From contig DHQM01000011.1 in the NCBI GenBank assembly GCA_002408105.1, positions 1,856 to 34,585 on the forward strand: a stretch of 32,730 nucleotides of DNA, in the 5' to 3' direction. The DNA comes from Gammaproteobacteria bacterium UBA5338. GTDB lineage: Bacteria > Pseudomonadota > Gammaproteobacteria > Pseudomonadales > UBA5862. A program made the translations under genes and the position numbers. Shown piece after piece: positions 18,555-26,636 of this stretch (positions are counted from its first letter, which is position 1; every line of letters begins with the position of its first letter). Below the pieces are notes generated by a model that saw only the letters and a list, made by a program, of their open reading frames with translations, did not search any database and was not told where the DNA came from.

Positions 18555-19196
18555 CTAAAACAACACCGAAAACCCAAAAACCATCTCCAGGTTGTGGGTG
18601 GTTTTGTTTTTGCCCAACAAATCGTGTTCAAACAGGTGATCTCGCGCCAACACCTCAACCGAGAGCCAGTCCGTGGGGAACAACCGAAAGCCAACCCCAA
18701 GACTCACCGTGAACCGTTCTCCTCCACCGAAGTCCGTGTTGCCGCCACCGAACAGCAGGTAAAACGCCGAGCGATAAGCGCGGGTGCTGCCTACAAACGC
18801 CTCACCTGCAAGCAGGTTGTAGCCCAACGACAGGTTGTAGTAGCTGTAGTCCCGCTGTGCCTCGGTCAGTAAAGCAGCGGCGCCACTCAACAATTCATAG
18901 CTGGTTTTCTCGGCCTCCGCCTGGGCATAGGAAAGATCAACAAAGATTCCTTCCGATATGTGATACGCCACACGTGCCCCCATCACCGGAACACTGCCAA
19001 AGTCCTCAATGCTGAGCAGTCCATAGTAGAGACCGAACGCAAAATCATCGGTGTCGATCTGACCAAGGTCCGGTGAAGCCGGGTCAGCCGACTGCGCGTA
19101 CAGCGGGGTCGAAGCCGGGGTTTGCGCCCAAGCGCCGACGCAGCCCCAGAGCGCGATCAGAGGAATCAGAGGAAGAAGGAGAATCCGAATTTCCAT
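18555..19196 (-). CDS. Outer-membrane beta-barrel protein (213 aa)
   Basis: The product has a signal peptide (IRILLLPLIPLIALWGCVGAWAQ) and then about eight alternating beta strands: FAFGLYYGLLSIEDFGSV, MGARVAYHISEGIFVDLSYA, YYNLSLGYNLLAGEAF, SAFYLLFGGGNTDFGG, RFTVSLGVGFRLFPTDWLSVEV. It ends MVFGFSVLF with a C-terminal Phe. This is an OmpA/OmpW-sized barrel, and the strand pattern resembles the outer-membrane beta-barrel type first noted in myxobacteria. GAGGA lies nine bases before the ATG. The gene overlaps the SH3/barrel gene by 31 bases and precedes the thioredoxin gene by 18. It could anchor the TPR scaffold in the outer membrane; that is inference. Confidence 0.8.
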   Translation of the reverse strand: MEIRILLLPLIPLIALWGCVGAWAQTPASTPLYAQSADPASPDLGQIDTDDFAFGLYYGLLSIEDFGSVPVMGARVAYHISEGIFVDLSYAQAEAEKTSYELLSGAAALLTEAQRDYSYYNLSLGYNLLAGEAFVGSTRAYRSAFYLLFGGGNTDFGGGERFTVSLGVGFRLFPTDWLSVEVLARDHLFEHDLLGKNKTTHNLEMVFGFSVLF

Positions 19197-19927
19197 GCCG
19201 CGGGGTCCTCGTTGTCATCGCGGTTGGTGAACACCTGGTACGCCCGGTATTCCAGGCGCACCGAAAAACGCTGTGCCACATAGGCCTGGAGGCCCAAGGC
19301 AACGGCCGCGTACTGCTCATCGCGGTCCTGGGGCTGCACGACGGCGGTCGACGGCTCGATGGTGATGGCACCAAAGCCAATGCCGAAGTACGGTGCGACT
19401 CGCCAATCAGGAAACGGTTGGTGATGAATGCCGCCCCCCCACAGGGTCAGGTTGGCCAAATGTCCAAAGGCCCGCTCCACATGGGCTTCAACCAAGAGGT
19501 GTCTGCCAAGGCGCAGACCCAATCCAAGGCTTGCCAGGTTGGCGCCATCGAAGTCGCCGCCCATCGCCGAGATTTCCAGGCTCCGGTGCGAAAATTCAGC
19601 GGCCCCAGCATCGGCCACCACCACGGGCTCACCGCTCGAAAACAGGGTTCGAACGAGCTGGGTGCGGTGCACCCAGCCAGTCCGTCCTCGGGGTGTGGAC
19701 ACCCGAAACCAATCGGTGTGGCGCTGGTGCACTTCGATCGCGCCGCCCCGCTCCACCACATCGACGACGGGAAAACCACGACCTGGCCCCGAGTGCAGTT
19801 CGATAAAGGGGTCGGCGACCTGCACTGCAATGGATTCGCCCCAGACCACCGGGACCGCGAGCAGACAGATGAGCCAACTCCACCTCCACCGACGCGAGCG
19901 CCAGCTCAGGGTGCGCCCGGATTTCAC
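19166..19927 (-). CDS. SH3-domain plus outer-membrane beta-barrel protein
   Basis: This exported protein (253 residues) has a strongly basic N-region (SWRSRRWRW) and signal peptide ending VVWGE. An SH3b-type domain follows at about residues 35-92 (PFIELHSGPGRGFPVVDVV, DWFRVSTPRGRTGWVHRTQL), a fold often used to bind peptidoglycan. The rest is a small beta-barrel (LGLGLRLGRHLLVEAHVERA, VAPYFGIGFGAITIEPST, RFSVRLEYRAYQVFTNRDD, WKFGFSFFL). I start at GTG 19927, ten bases after the previous stop, with GGGGAG just upstream. It and the next gene look like a related barrel pair. A peptidoglycan-touching barrel would suit a trans-envelope machine; this is inference. Confidence 0.78.
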   Translation of the reverse strand: MKSGRTLSWRSRRWRWSWLICLLAVPVVWGESIAVQVADPFIELHSGPGRGFPVVDVVERGGAIEVHQRHTDWFRVSTPRGRTGWVHRTQLVRTLFSSGEPVVVADAGAAEFSHRSLEISAMGGDFDGANLASLGLGLRLGRHLLVEAHVERAFGHLANLTLWGGGIHHQPFPDWRVAPYFGIGFGAITIEPSTAVVQPQDRDEQYAAVALGLQAYVAQRFSVRLEYRAYQVFTNRDDNEDPAAWKFGFSFFL

Positions 19928-19937
19928 CGACTCCCCC

Positions 19938-22526
19938 CTAGTTTTCTGGAGCGGCGAATGGGTCGTTGTAGTACTGGGCCCCAAGATCGATCCATTCCGC
20001 AAGCAGGCGCAACTCGACTTCGGTCAAGTAACCGGCATGGCTTGCGCCAGGGGCAAAAGGAACGAAGAACGGGCTGGTCATAGCACCACCCTGGTCCACA
20101 GACGGTGGCACCGTGACCTGGTCCTCCGCAAGGTTCGGATTTTGGAGCACCCCACCCACCACGGATTGGGCGATGTCTTCGGAGAGCAGCTCTCGGTACG
20201 CCTTGAAGTGGTCGCCGTCGAGGTCCGAAGTCCCATCGGTGAGGTCCAACTGTGCGGCCGGCACCTGGGCCGCCCCTGCTGCATCGGTGGGTGCATGGCA
20301 TCCGGTGCAGGTGACGTCGACACCACTGACCGAGCGCTGCAACGACCACAGTGGATGAATGTGGGCTTCGTAGTGAATGGCGATTCGGCACAGGTGGTTC
20401 CAGCTGAGGTCATTGTGGCTCGGTGGTGCACCTGAAGACGCGCCAGTGAAATCACAGTTGCTTGGGGATGGCGTCGACAGGTCACTGTAAAGATAGGCCA
20501 GGGGGGCATCCTTTGCCCGCACCGTGGCGTCGGTCCAGTGGTCCTCAAAAACCAGATCCATGCGTGGTTCAAGGGCTGAACAACCATCGGTCACGCAGCT
20601 GTGGCGCGTGCGGGTCTCCGCCATGGATTCACCAAAGTTGGCCCACAGCGCAGGTTCAGTGTTGGGAAATGGCTGCCCATCGGCGGGCGCGCCCGGGTTC
20701 ACCGACGCGGGCGCGCCCGAAAGGCGTCCGTGGGGAATCTCAGAATTGGCCTGATGGCAGCCTGCACAGGCCACTTCTTCGCCCGGTTTCACCGCAACCC
20801 AACTGCGGTGGCGCCGTCCGATTCGGCGCCCATTGATGTCAACCACACTCAGGGACAGCGGCACGTTGGCCGGCACCTGCACGCGCACCGAACCATCGGG
20901 TTCGATGGGTGCGTACCCGACGATTTCGCGCATTTTGTGGCGCTGCTGCACCCCGAATGCGCTGCCGGAGATGCGCCGCACATCGCCAGACGGAATGGGC
21001 ACCGAGCGGATGATGCGCAGGAACCGGGCCGGGCGGTCAGCAGCCAGGGTTTGGGCGGGGTCGCGCAAGGCCTCAATGTTCGGAGTCGCCTGGTCCACCC
21101 CATCGATGTCGTACACGCTGCGGATGCTCAGCACACCGACCCCGGCATTGGCCCAGTCGGTGTCCAGCCCTACACCGATGACCTCATCCGGCAGCGCCGC
21201 CGGCACAGGCCGCGCCTGCATCACCACCGCCTCGACAATCGCCGAGCCTTCTTCTGCAACCACCACCGGCGTTTGCGTGGTGGCGTTGGGATCGTAGATC
21301 CACAGGCCATACAGTGGTGGCGCTTCGACCACATCAGGGTCCGCCAGGCGCTCGGCGGTGCAGGCCACAGCCGCCCCGGCCACCAGCACGCGGCACGGCG
21401 ACCAACTGACCAGTAGGCGGTCGGTCTCATCCCACAGCGGATAGGCCGAGCGGTACCGACCACCAGCCGATGGCGCACTCCGATCGGTGCTGATGTTCGC
21501 GGGGGTCAGGGAAACCTGCCCCGGGCTGGTTTCAGTTGGGTCCAGGGCGCTCAGCACGCTGATGTCTGCGTGGGTGTCGGCACGGATGGCGACCAGGTCT
21601 CCACCCTCGAAGCCCCCGGTGATCGGGCGCAGCACCGCCAGCAAGCGACCGTCCGGCAACTCGGCGGGAGAGACGAACTGCACCCGGCTCCCATCGGTGC
21701 CGCTGGAGTGGCTGTAGATCCCGTACAGCACCTCCGTGTCCGTGCCATCGGGTCGGGTGTGGTACAGGCTGAGCAGGTTGCGGTTGGCCATGTGGTCCCA
21801 ACGCACAAAGGCGAGGCGGCCATTCGACCTCACGATGGGATCGATGTCGTGGCTTTGATTGAAAGAGATTTGCTCAATGTTGGTGCCATCGCTGTCCATT
21901 CGGTGCAGCACCAACGCGTCTTCGGTGCGGCTCTCGACACGACCGGGATACTGCGGGCGCCCCTCATCAAGCAGCCGTGCGCCAAAACTGCGTTGCCTGC
22001 TCGACGCGAACAGGATGCGCCCATCCGGCAGGTATTCCGGATCCAGGTCGTGGGCCTGGTCAGCGATGACGTCGGCCTCAATCAGGCGCCGCAGCTCGTC
22101 AAACTCGGTGTCGTACTCCCAGAGGTTCCACTTGGGTTGGTCGTTCGCGTTGGCGGCCTCATCAAAGGGTCCTCGCAACGCAAACAGCAGCCGTTTGCCG
22201 TCATAGGAAACCGCGAGTCCGCCAACCTCGAATGCCTGGTCCGCCGGGAAAAAGCGGGTCAGCAAGTTGGTCGCAGGGGCACTGGCTGAGGCCCGCTGTT
22301 TGAGCCAGAGCGCGTCGCCCGGGGCAAACTGCAGCTGGCGCCGAATGTCGGTCTGAATGACCGCCCCCTCTTCGTCGAATCGCAGCGGGCGCTGCACATA
22401 CGCAACCGCGGCGTCCAGGACCACTGGGTCCGCACTTTGGCCGTCGCTCTCGACCAGTTCTTCGCCGCAGCCAACCATCAAGGCCAGGCCCACCAGCGCC
22501 CAGAACGCGCGAAGCCTGCGCTTCAC
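19938..22526 (-). CDS. HzsA-related two-haem lipoprotein with WD40/TolB-like repeats
   Basis: The 862-residue product is a lipoprotein (lipobox LMVGC after VKRRLRAFWALVGLA). Its N-terminal half has TolB/WD40-like beta-propeller segments (HDLDPEYLPDGRILFASSRQ, HDIDPIVRSNGRLAFVRW). A middle domain contains YAPIEPDGSVRVQVPANVPL and the first haem site CAGCH (20768-20754). The second site CTGCH is at 20309-20295, followed by a C-terminal LAEWIDLGAQYY segment. This architecture matches proteins called HzsA-related after the hydrazine synthase alpha subunit; nothing indicates anammox, and the catalytic role is unknown. I chose GTG at 22526 because GGAGG lies five bases upstream; the longer frame would use a TTG at 22577. 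It is the first gene of the leftward 16-gene operon. Confidence 0.82.
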   Translation of the reverse strand: MKRRLRAFWALVGLALMVGCGEELVESDGQSADPVVLDAAVAYVQRPLRFDEEGAVIQTDIRRQLQFAPGDALWLKQRASASAPATNLLTRFFPADQAFEVGGLAVSYDGKRLLFALRGPFDEAANANDQPKWNLWEYDTEFDELRRLIEADVIADQAHDLDPEYLPDGRILFASSRQRSFGARLLDEGRPQYPGRVESRTEDALVLHRMDSDGTNIEQISFNQSHDIDPIVRSNGRLAFVRWDHMANRNLLSLYHTRPDGTDTEVLYGIYSHSSGTDGSRVQFVSPAELPDGRLLAVLRPITGGFEGGDLVAIRADTHADISVLSALDPTETSPGQVSLTPANISTDRSAPSAGGRYRSAYPLWDETDRLLVSWSPCRVLVAGAAVACTAERLADPDVVEAPPLYGLWIYDPNATTQTPVVVAEEGSAIVEAVVMQARPVPAALPDEVIGVGLDTDWANAGVGVLSIRSVYDIDGVDQATPNIEALRDPAQTLAADRPARFLRIIRSVPIPSGDVRRISGSAFGVQQRHKMREIVGYAPIEPDGSVRVQVPANVPLSLSVVDINGRRIGRRHRSWVAVKPGEEVACAGCHQANSEIPHGRLSGAPASVNPGAPADGQPFPNTEPALWANFGESMAETRTRHSCVTDGCSALEPRMDLVFEDHWTDATVRAKDAPLAYLYSDLSTPSPSNCDFTGASSGAPPSHNDLSWNHLCRIAIHYEAHIHPLWSLQRSVSGVDVTCTGCHAPTDAAGAAQVPAAQLDLTDGTSDLDGDHFKAYRELLSEDIAQSVVGGVLQNPNLAEDQVTVPPSVDQGGAMTSPFFVPFAPGASHAGYLTEVELRLLAEWIDLGAQYYNDPFAAPEN

Positions 22527-22867
22527 CGGCGCCTCCGCGAGTAACGACCCACCGGCGCCCTGTGCCTCGTGCGACAACGCACTGAAGAGCCTGTTTCAAG
22601 TTCCATGCTGCAAGCATAGTTGGGTCCCAACGTGAGACCGGCGTTTGGACGGTTTGGGTCGATGACACACACAGCAAGGTCTACCTTGTAAGAACAGGTC
22701 TTTTCACCCTAGCCAACTGTGGCGCTCGGAGTGGGAGCCCGTTCACACACCGGGCCAGGTGACAGCCTGCGGCCCCAGCTTTTGCCAACCAGAGCACAGC
22801 GCGCCGGCGCCGATCACCTAACCTGCACTGCAGACCCCAAGCGGCCCTATGCGCCAGCGCTGAACGT
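22527..22867. promoter_or_regulatory. Divergent intergenic region controlling both sides of the cluster
   Basis: These 341 bases separate the leftward operon from the three rightward genes, so both promoters should be here. I see no confident -35/-10 pair. Dyads that could be operators are CAAGGT-CT-ACCTTG (22675-22688), with AGGTCT repeated 18 bases on (22678 and 22696), TTGGG-T-CCCAA (22620-22630) and ATGCT-GCA-AGCAT (22605-22617). The leftward side ends in the GGAGG site of the HzsA-related gene. Short frames here have no coding features that I trust. Confidence 0.5.
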
Positions 22868-24079
22868 ATGGAACCGACCATGAAGTGGAGTCAGAACAGC
22901 AGCGGAGCGCCGTACAGGTTGGCCCTTGGAATCGCAGCGCTCTGCGCAGTGGCGAGCGCATCGGCGGGCCACCGCGAACAGGCCAAGCGCATGCACGACC
23001 GCCTGGCAGGCGTGCCACCCACGCCCGCAGTGCTGGACGCCATGGAGGCCCTGGTCGCTGGCGGAGACCCAGTCGCTGCAGCCGAGATGGCCCTCGACCA
23101 CCCTGCCTTCTATGCGGTCACCGTGAAAAACTGGGCAACACCCTGGACCAATCAGGAACAAACCGCGTTCGCTCCGCTGAACGACTACAGTGCCACCGTG
23201 ATCGGCATGGTCCGGGATGGACTGGATTTCCGCGGTCTGCTGTCCGAAAACATCATCTATGTTGGCGAGACCTCTGGGCTGCCAGCGTATTCCGCCACAG
23301 ACAACGACCACTACGCGGCGCTTGAAGCCAGCGGGGAAGACCTGTCGGACACAGCCGTACTGGTGCAAAAGACACAGACTGAAGTCACCGGGCTGTCGAG
23401 CGGGGCCACGGCGGGGGTCATGACCACAAGAGCGGCTGCCAAAGCGTATTTCTACGCCGGGACCAACCGCGCCATGCTGCGATTCACCCTGATGAACCAC
23501 CTGTGTAGAGACCTGGAACAGCTTAAGGACAACACCCGACCGGCAGATCGAATCCGCCAGGACGTGAGCCGCAGTCCGGGCGGCGACAGCCGCATCTTCA
23601 TCAACAACTGCCTTGCCTGTCACTCCGGCATGGACCCCCTCGCGCAGGCGTTTGCGTACTACGACTACCAGTATGACCGCGACAGTGACCCGGAAGGCAC
23701 CCAGGGCCATTTGGTCTATTCGCCGGGCATGGTGCAGCCGAAGTACCTGCAAAACAGCACCACCTTTGAGGCCGGCTTCGTTACACCGGACGACCGTTGG
23801 AGCAACTACTGGCGCTCCGGTCCAAACGCCGTGCTGAACTGGGATGCCGCCGGCACCGGCACGGGCACCGGCGCCAAATCCCTGGGTGAGGAGCTCGCCA
23901 ACAGCGGTGCCTTTGCCCAATGTCAGGTGACCAAGGTATTCCGTGCAGTCTGTCTGCGTGAGCCGGAGGACGGCGCGGACCATGCTCAGATTGGAAACCT
24001 GGTCACGAGCTTCGGGGCCCACAACTACGACCTCAAGCCCGTGTTCGCCGAAACTGCGGCGTACTGCCGGGGAGACTGA
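22868..24079 (+). CDS. Exported c-type cytochrome-like protein (one CxxCH)
   Basis: This 403-residue exported protein has a signal peptide (RLALGIAALCAVASASAGH) and one haem-binding CLACH (residues 248-252, bases 23609-23623) within RIFINNCLACHSGMDPLAQAF. Other conserved-looking segments are TRAAAKAYFYAGTNRAMLRF, IRQDVSRSPGGDSR and AQCQVTKVFRAVCLRE, which recall DUF1585/DUF1588-type cytochrome-associated proteins. Residues 178-181 read SGAT, the core of ApbE flavinylation sites. The start may be the ATG at 22868 or the one four codons later; neither has a strong ribosome site. It is the first of three rightward genes and divergent from the HzsA-related cytochrome, so it is probably a periplasmic electron carrier of the same system. 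Function unknown. Confidence 0.8.
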   Translation: MEPTMKWSQNSSGAPYRLALGIAALCAVASASAGHREQAKRMHDRLAGVPPTPAVLDAMEALVAGGDPVAAAEMALDHPAFYAVTVKNWATPWTNQEQTAFAPLNDYSATVIGMVRDGLDFRGLLSENIIYVGETSGLPAYSATDNDHYAALEASGEDLSDTAVLVQKTQTEVTGLSSGATAGVMTTRAAAKAYFYAGTNRAMLRFTLMNHLCRDLEQLKDNTRPADRIRQDVSRSPGGDSRIFINNCLACHSGMDPLAQAFAYYDYQYDRDSDPEGTQGHLVYSPGMVQPKYLQNSTTFEAGFVTPDDRWSNYWRSGPNAVLNWDAAGTGTGTGAKSLGEELANSGAFAQCQVTKVFRAVCLREPEDGADHAQIGNLVTSFGAHNYDLKPVFAETAAYCRGD

Positions 24080-24082
24080 GCC

Positions 24083-26620
24083 ATGCCTGGATTGCCGCGC
24101 AAGCGAACCACCGGCTGGGTGCGCTGTTGCGCCTGGATCGCCCTGCTGGCGCTCGCCGGCTGTGGAGAAGAACGCGGCGGCGCGCCCATTGCGCTGGGCA
24201 CTGGTGCACCCGGTGGCGGCAGCGGCGGAAGCCTGTACAGTGGTCCTGCACCTTTGAGTGATGACATCCAGGCGTTTCGACTTGAGCTCTGGGACCCGCT
24301 GCGCACCGAGGACCGATGCGGCAGCTGCCACGGAACCGGCGGACAGTCGCCGCAGTTCGTCCGTACGGACGATGTAAACCTGGCCTATACAGCCGCCAAT
24401 ACAGCCGTTGACCTTACATCGCCAGCGGCCTCCCGGTTGGTGACCAAAGTCGCGGGCGGGCACAACTGCTGGGAAGCCGTCGACAGCGTCTGCGCCGATG
24501 TGATCACCACCTACATCGCCGCATGGGCGACGGCGAGCGGCGCCTCGACCGCCACCTCAATCACCTTGACTGCACCGGCCTTGCGTGAACCCGGGGCGAC
24601 GTTGCGCCTGCCCGATGACGCCTCACTGTTCGCCGCGTATGTGCACCCGCTGCTGGAGACCCACTGCGCGGGATGCCATCGGGAGGATGCTGCCATCCCC
24701 CAGGCGCCCTACTTTGCCAGCCCCGATGTCGACGCCGCCTACGCCGCCGCCGCACCGCGCATCAACCTCAACACACCAAGCGACTCTCGCCTGGTGAGCC
24801 GCCTGCGCGAGGAATTCCACAACTGCTGGAGCGATTGCGCCGACGATGCCAACAGCATGGAAGCCGCTGTACTCGACATGTCGCAAAGCATTTCACCCAC
24901 TGCACCCGAGCCTGATCTGGTCACAAGCAAAGCACTTAGCCTGGTCGGTGACGGGGTGGTTGCCAGTGGTGGCGGTCGCCACGAAGCCAACCAAATTGCC
25001 CTGTGGCAGTTCAAAACTGGAAGCGGTGTGACCGCCTATGACACCAGCGGCGTGGACCCGGCGATGCACCTAACCCTGTCTGGAACCGTGGGGTGGGTCG
25101 GTGGCTGGGGGGTGCAATTCACCGACGGCAAACTGCAAGCCTCCACTGCGACCAGCCGCAAGTTGCATGACCTCATCGGGGCAGCCGGGGAGTACGCGCT
25201 TGAAGCCTGGGTCGCACCAGCCAACGTCACTCAGGAAGATGCCCACATTGTTGGCTACTCCGGCGCGAACAACTTGCACAACCTGGTTCTTGCGCAGCGC
25301 CAATACAGCTATGAAGGCTTCAACCGCAGCGGCTCAACCGATGCCGAAGGCGCCCCCGCACTGCTGACAGCCGATGCTGACGAAGACTTACAGGCCACGC
25401 TGCAACACGTGGTGCTCAACTATGACCCAATCGATGGCAGGCGAATCTACGTCAACGGTGTCGACACCGAGGACAGCGACCCGGTCGGTGGCAGTGGAAT
25501 CGCCGGTTGGGACGACAACTTTGCCTTTGTACTGGGCAACAGTGTCGCCGGAGACCGCCCGTGGCAAGGCATGATTCGCATGGTGGCGGTACACAATCGA
25601 AATCTGACCCTCGAGCAGATTCAGCAAAACTATGCGGCTGGGGTGGGCGAGAAGTTCTACCTGTTGTTCGGTATCTCACACCTGATTGACGTCCCCGAGG
25701 CATTCATCGTCATCGAGGCCAGCCAACTCGACAACTACGCCTACGTACTACAAGCGCCCTATTTTCTCAGCCTCGACCCGACCGCAGCACCCAACGGGAT
25801 CGCCATCAAGGGGATGCGCATCGGCATCAACGGCCGGGAATCGAGCATTGGACAAACCTACACCCACCTGGACACCACCCTCGGCGGAACCGCCTACACG
25901 CCAGGAGAAGGCCAGCCACTGTCGCGATTGGGAACGGTCATCCCCATGGAGAGCGGCCCCCTCAGTGACGAGTTTTTTCTGACGTTCGAGCAACTGGGCT
26001 CCGAATCCCACCTTTGGGTTGAGGCCGAGCCGGCCCCGCCCACGCCGCCGGCCGATCGCGCGCCCGCATCACGCGTTGCGGTGCGCAATTTCGCGGAGAT
26101 CAACGCGAGCTTCTCGGCGATCACCGGTGTGCCCACCACTTCGCCGGGCGTCGCAGCGACCTACGCCCTGGTTGAGCAGCAACTGCCAGCGGTCGAGGAC
26201 ATCAATGCCTTCGTGTCCTCCCACCAGATCGGCGTCAGTCAGCTGGCCATTGAATACTGCAGCGCGATGGTGGACGACGATGGTTTGCGGTCCGCATTCT
26301 TTGGCCCGATCGATGCCAATGCGGATGTCGCCAGCGCCTTTGGCAGTGGCGACTCTCCCGCCAAGAACCTGCTGGTCGACGCGCTCTACAATGGGGTGAT
26401 CGGCATCGGGGGAGTGGCCCTCAGCGACGCCCCTTCACGGGACCAGTTGAAGGATGAACTGCTGGTGAGCGTGGCCGGCGAGTCGGTCACCAACGGCCCA
26501 CCGCTGTTTGAGCGCCTCACAGCAGGCTGCCCCTCGGGCTGCGACGCGACCCGCACGCGCGTGATTCTCAAGGCACTGTGCGCATCGACCCTGGCGAGCG
26601 CCACTGTGCTGCTCCATTGA
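24083..26620 (+). CDS. Di-haem LamG-domain lipoprotein
   Basis: The product (845 residues) is a lipoprotein with lipobox LAGC (IALLALAGCGEE) and a Gly/Ser-rich linker. Two tandem cytochrome-like units follow, each with CxxCH (CGSCH at 24317-24331, CAGCH at 24665-24679), a SRLV segment and a HNCW segment. Residues about 290-530 form a LamG/concanavalin-like domain (ALWQFKTGSGVTAYDTSG, EYALEAWVAPANV, LQHVVLNYDPIDGRRIYVNG, FVLGNSVAGDRPWQG). The remaining C-terminal part is helical with several Cys. GGGGAG lies before the ATG, three bases after the previous stop. It is likely an outer-membrane-anchored haem protein that binds glycan or protein. The electron partner is unknown. Confidence 0.8.
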   Translation: MPGLPRKRTTGWVRCCAWIALLALAGCGEERGGAPIALGTGAPGGGSGGSLYSGPAPLSDDIQAFRLELWDPLRTEDRCGSCHGTGGQSPQFVRTDDVNLAYTAANTAVDLTSPAASRLVTKVAGGHNCWEAVDSVCADVITTYIAAWATASGASTATSITLTAPALREPGATLRLPDDASLFAAYVHPLLETHCAGCHREDAAIPQAPYFASPDVDAAYAAAAPRINLNTPSDSRLVSRLREEFHNCWSDCADDANSMEAAVLDMSQSISPTAPEPDLVTSKALSLVGDGVVASGGGRHEANQIALWQFKTGSGVTAYDTSGVDPAMHLTLSGTVGWVGGWGVQFTDGKLQASTATSRKLHDLIGAAGEYALEAWVAPANVTQEDAHIVGYSGANNLHNLVLAQRQYSYEGFNRSGSTDAEGAPALLTADADEDLQATLQHVVLNYDPIDGRRIYVNGVDTEDSDPVGGSGIAGWDDNFAFVLGNSVAGDRPWQGMIRMVAVHNRNLTLEQIQQNYAAGVGEKFYLLFGISHLIDVPEAFIVIEASQLDNYAYVLQAPYFLSLDPTAAPNGIAIKGMRIGINGRESSIGQTYTHLDTTLGGTAYTPGEGQPLSRLGTVIPMESGPLSDEFFLTFEQLGSESHLWVEAEPAPPTPPADRAPASRVAVRNFAEINASFSAITGVPTTSPGVAATYALVEQQLPAVEDINAFVSSHQIGVSQLAIEYCSAMVDDDGLRSAFFGPIDANADVASAFGSGDSPAKNLLVDALYNGVIGIGGVALSDAPSRDQLKDELLVSVAGESVTNGPPLFERLTAGCPSGCDATRTRVILKALCASTLASATVLLH

Positions 26621-26636
26621 ATCAGGTACCCACCCC

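Noticed and set aside
19938..22526. Anammox hydrazine synthase
   Set aside because: Only the propeller and the haem-containing middle domain resemble HzsA. No beta or gamma subunits are present, and the organism is not a planctomycete-like anammox bacterium by its gene content.
22847..24463. Leftward open frame (538 codons) opposite the cytochrome-like gene
   Set aside because: Antisense to a gene with a signal peptide, CxxCH and conserved segments; the translation is low in any known motif.
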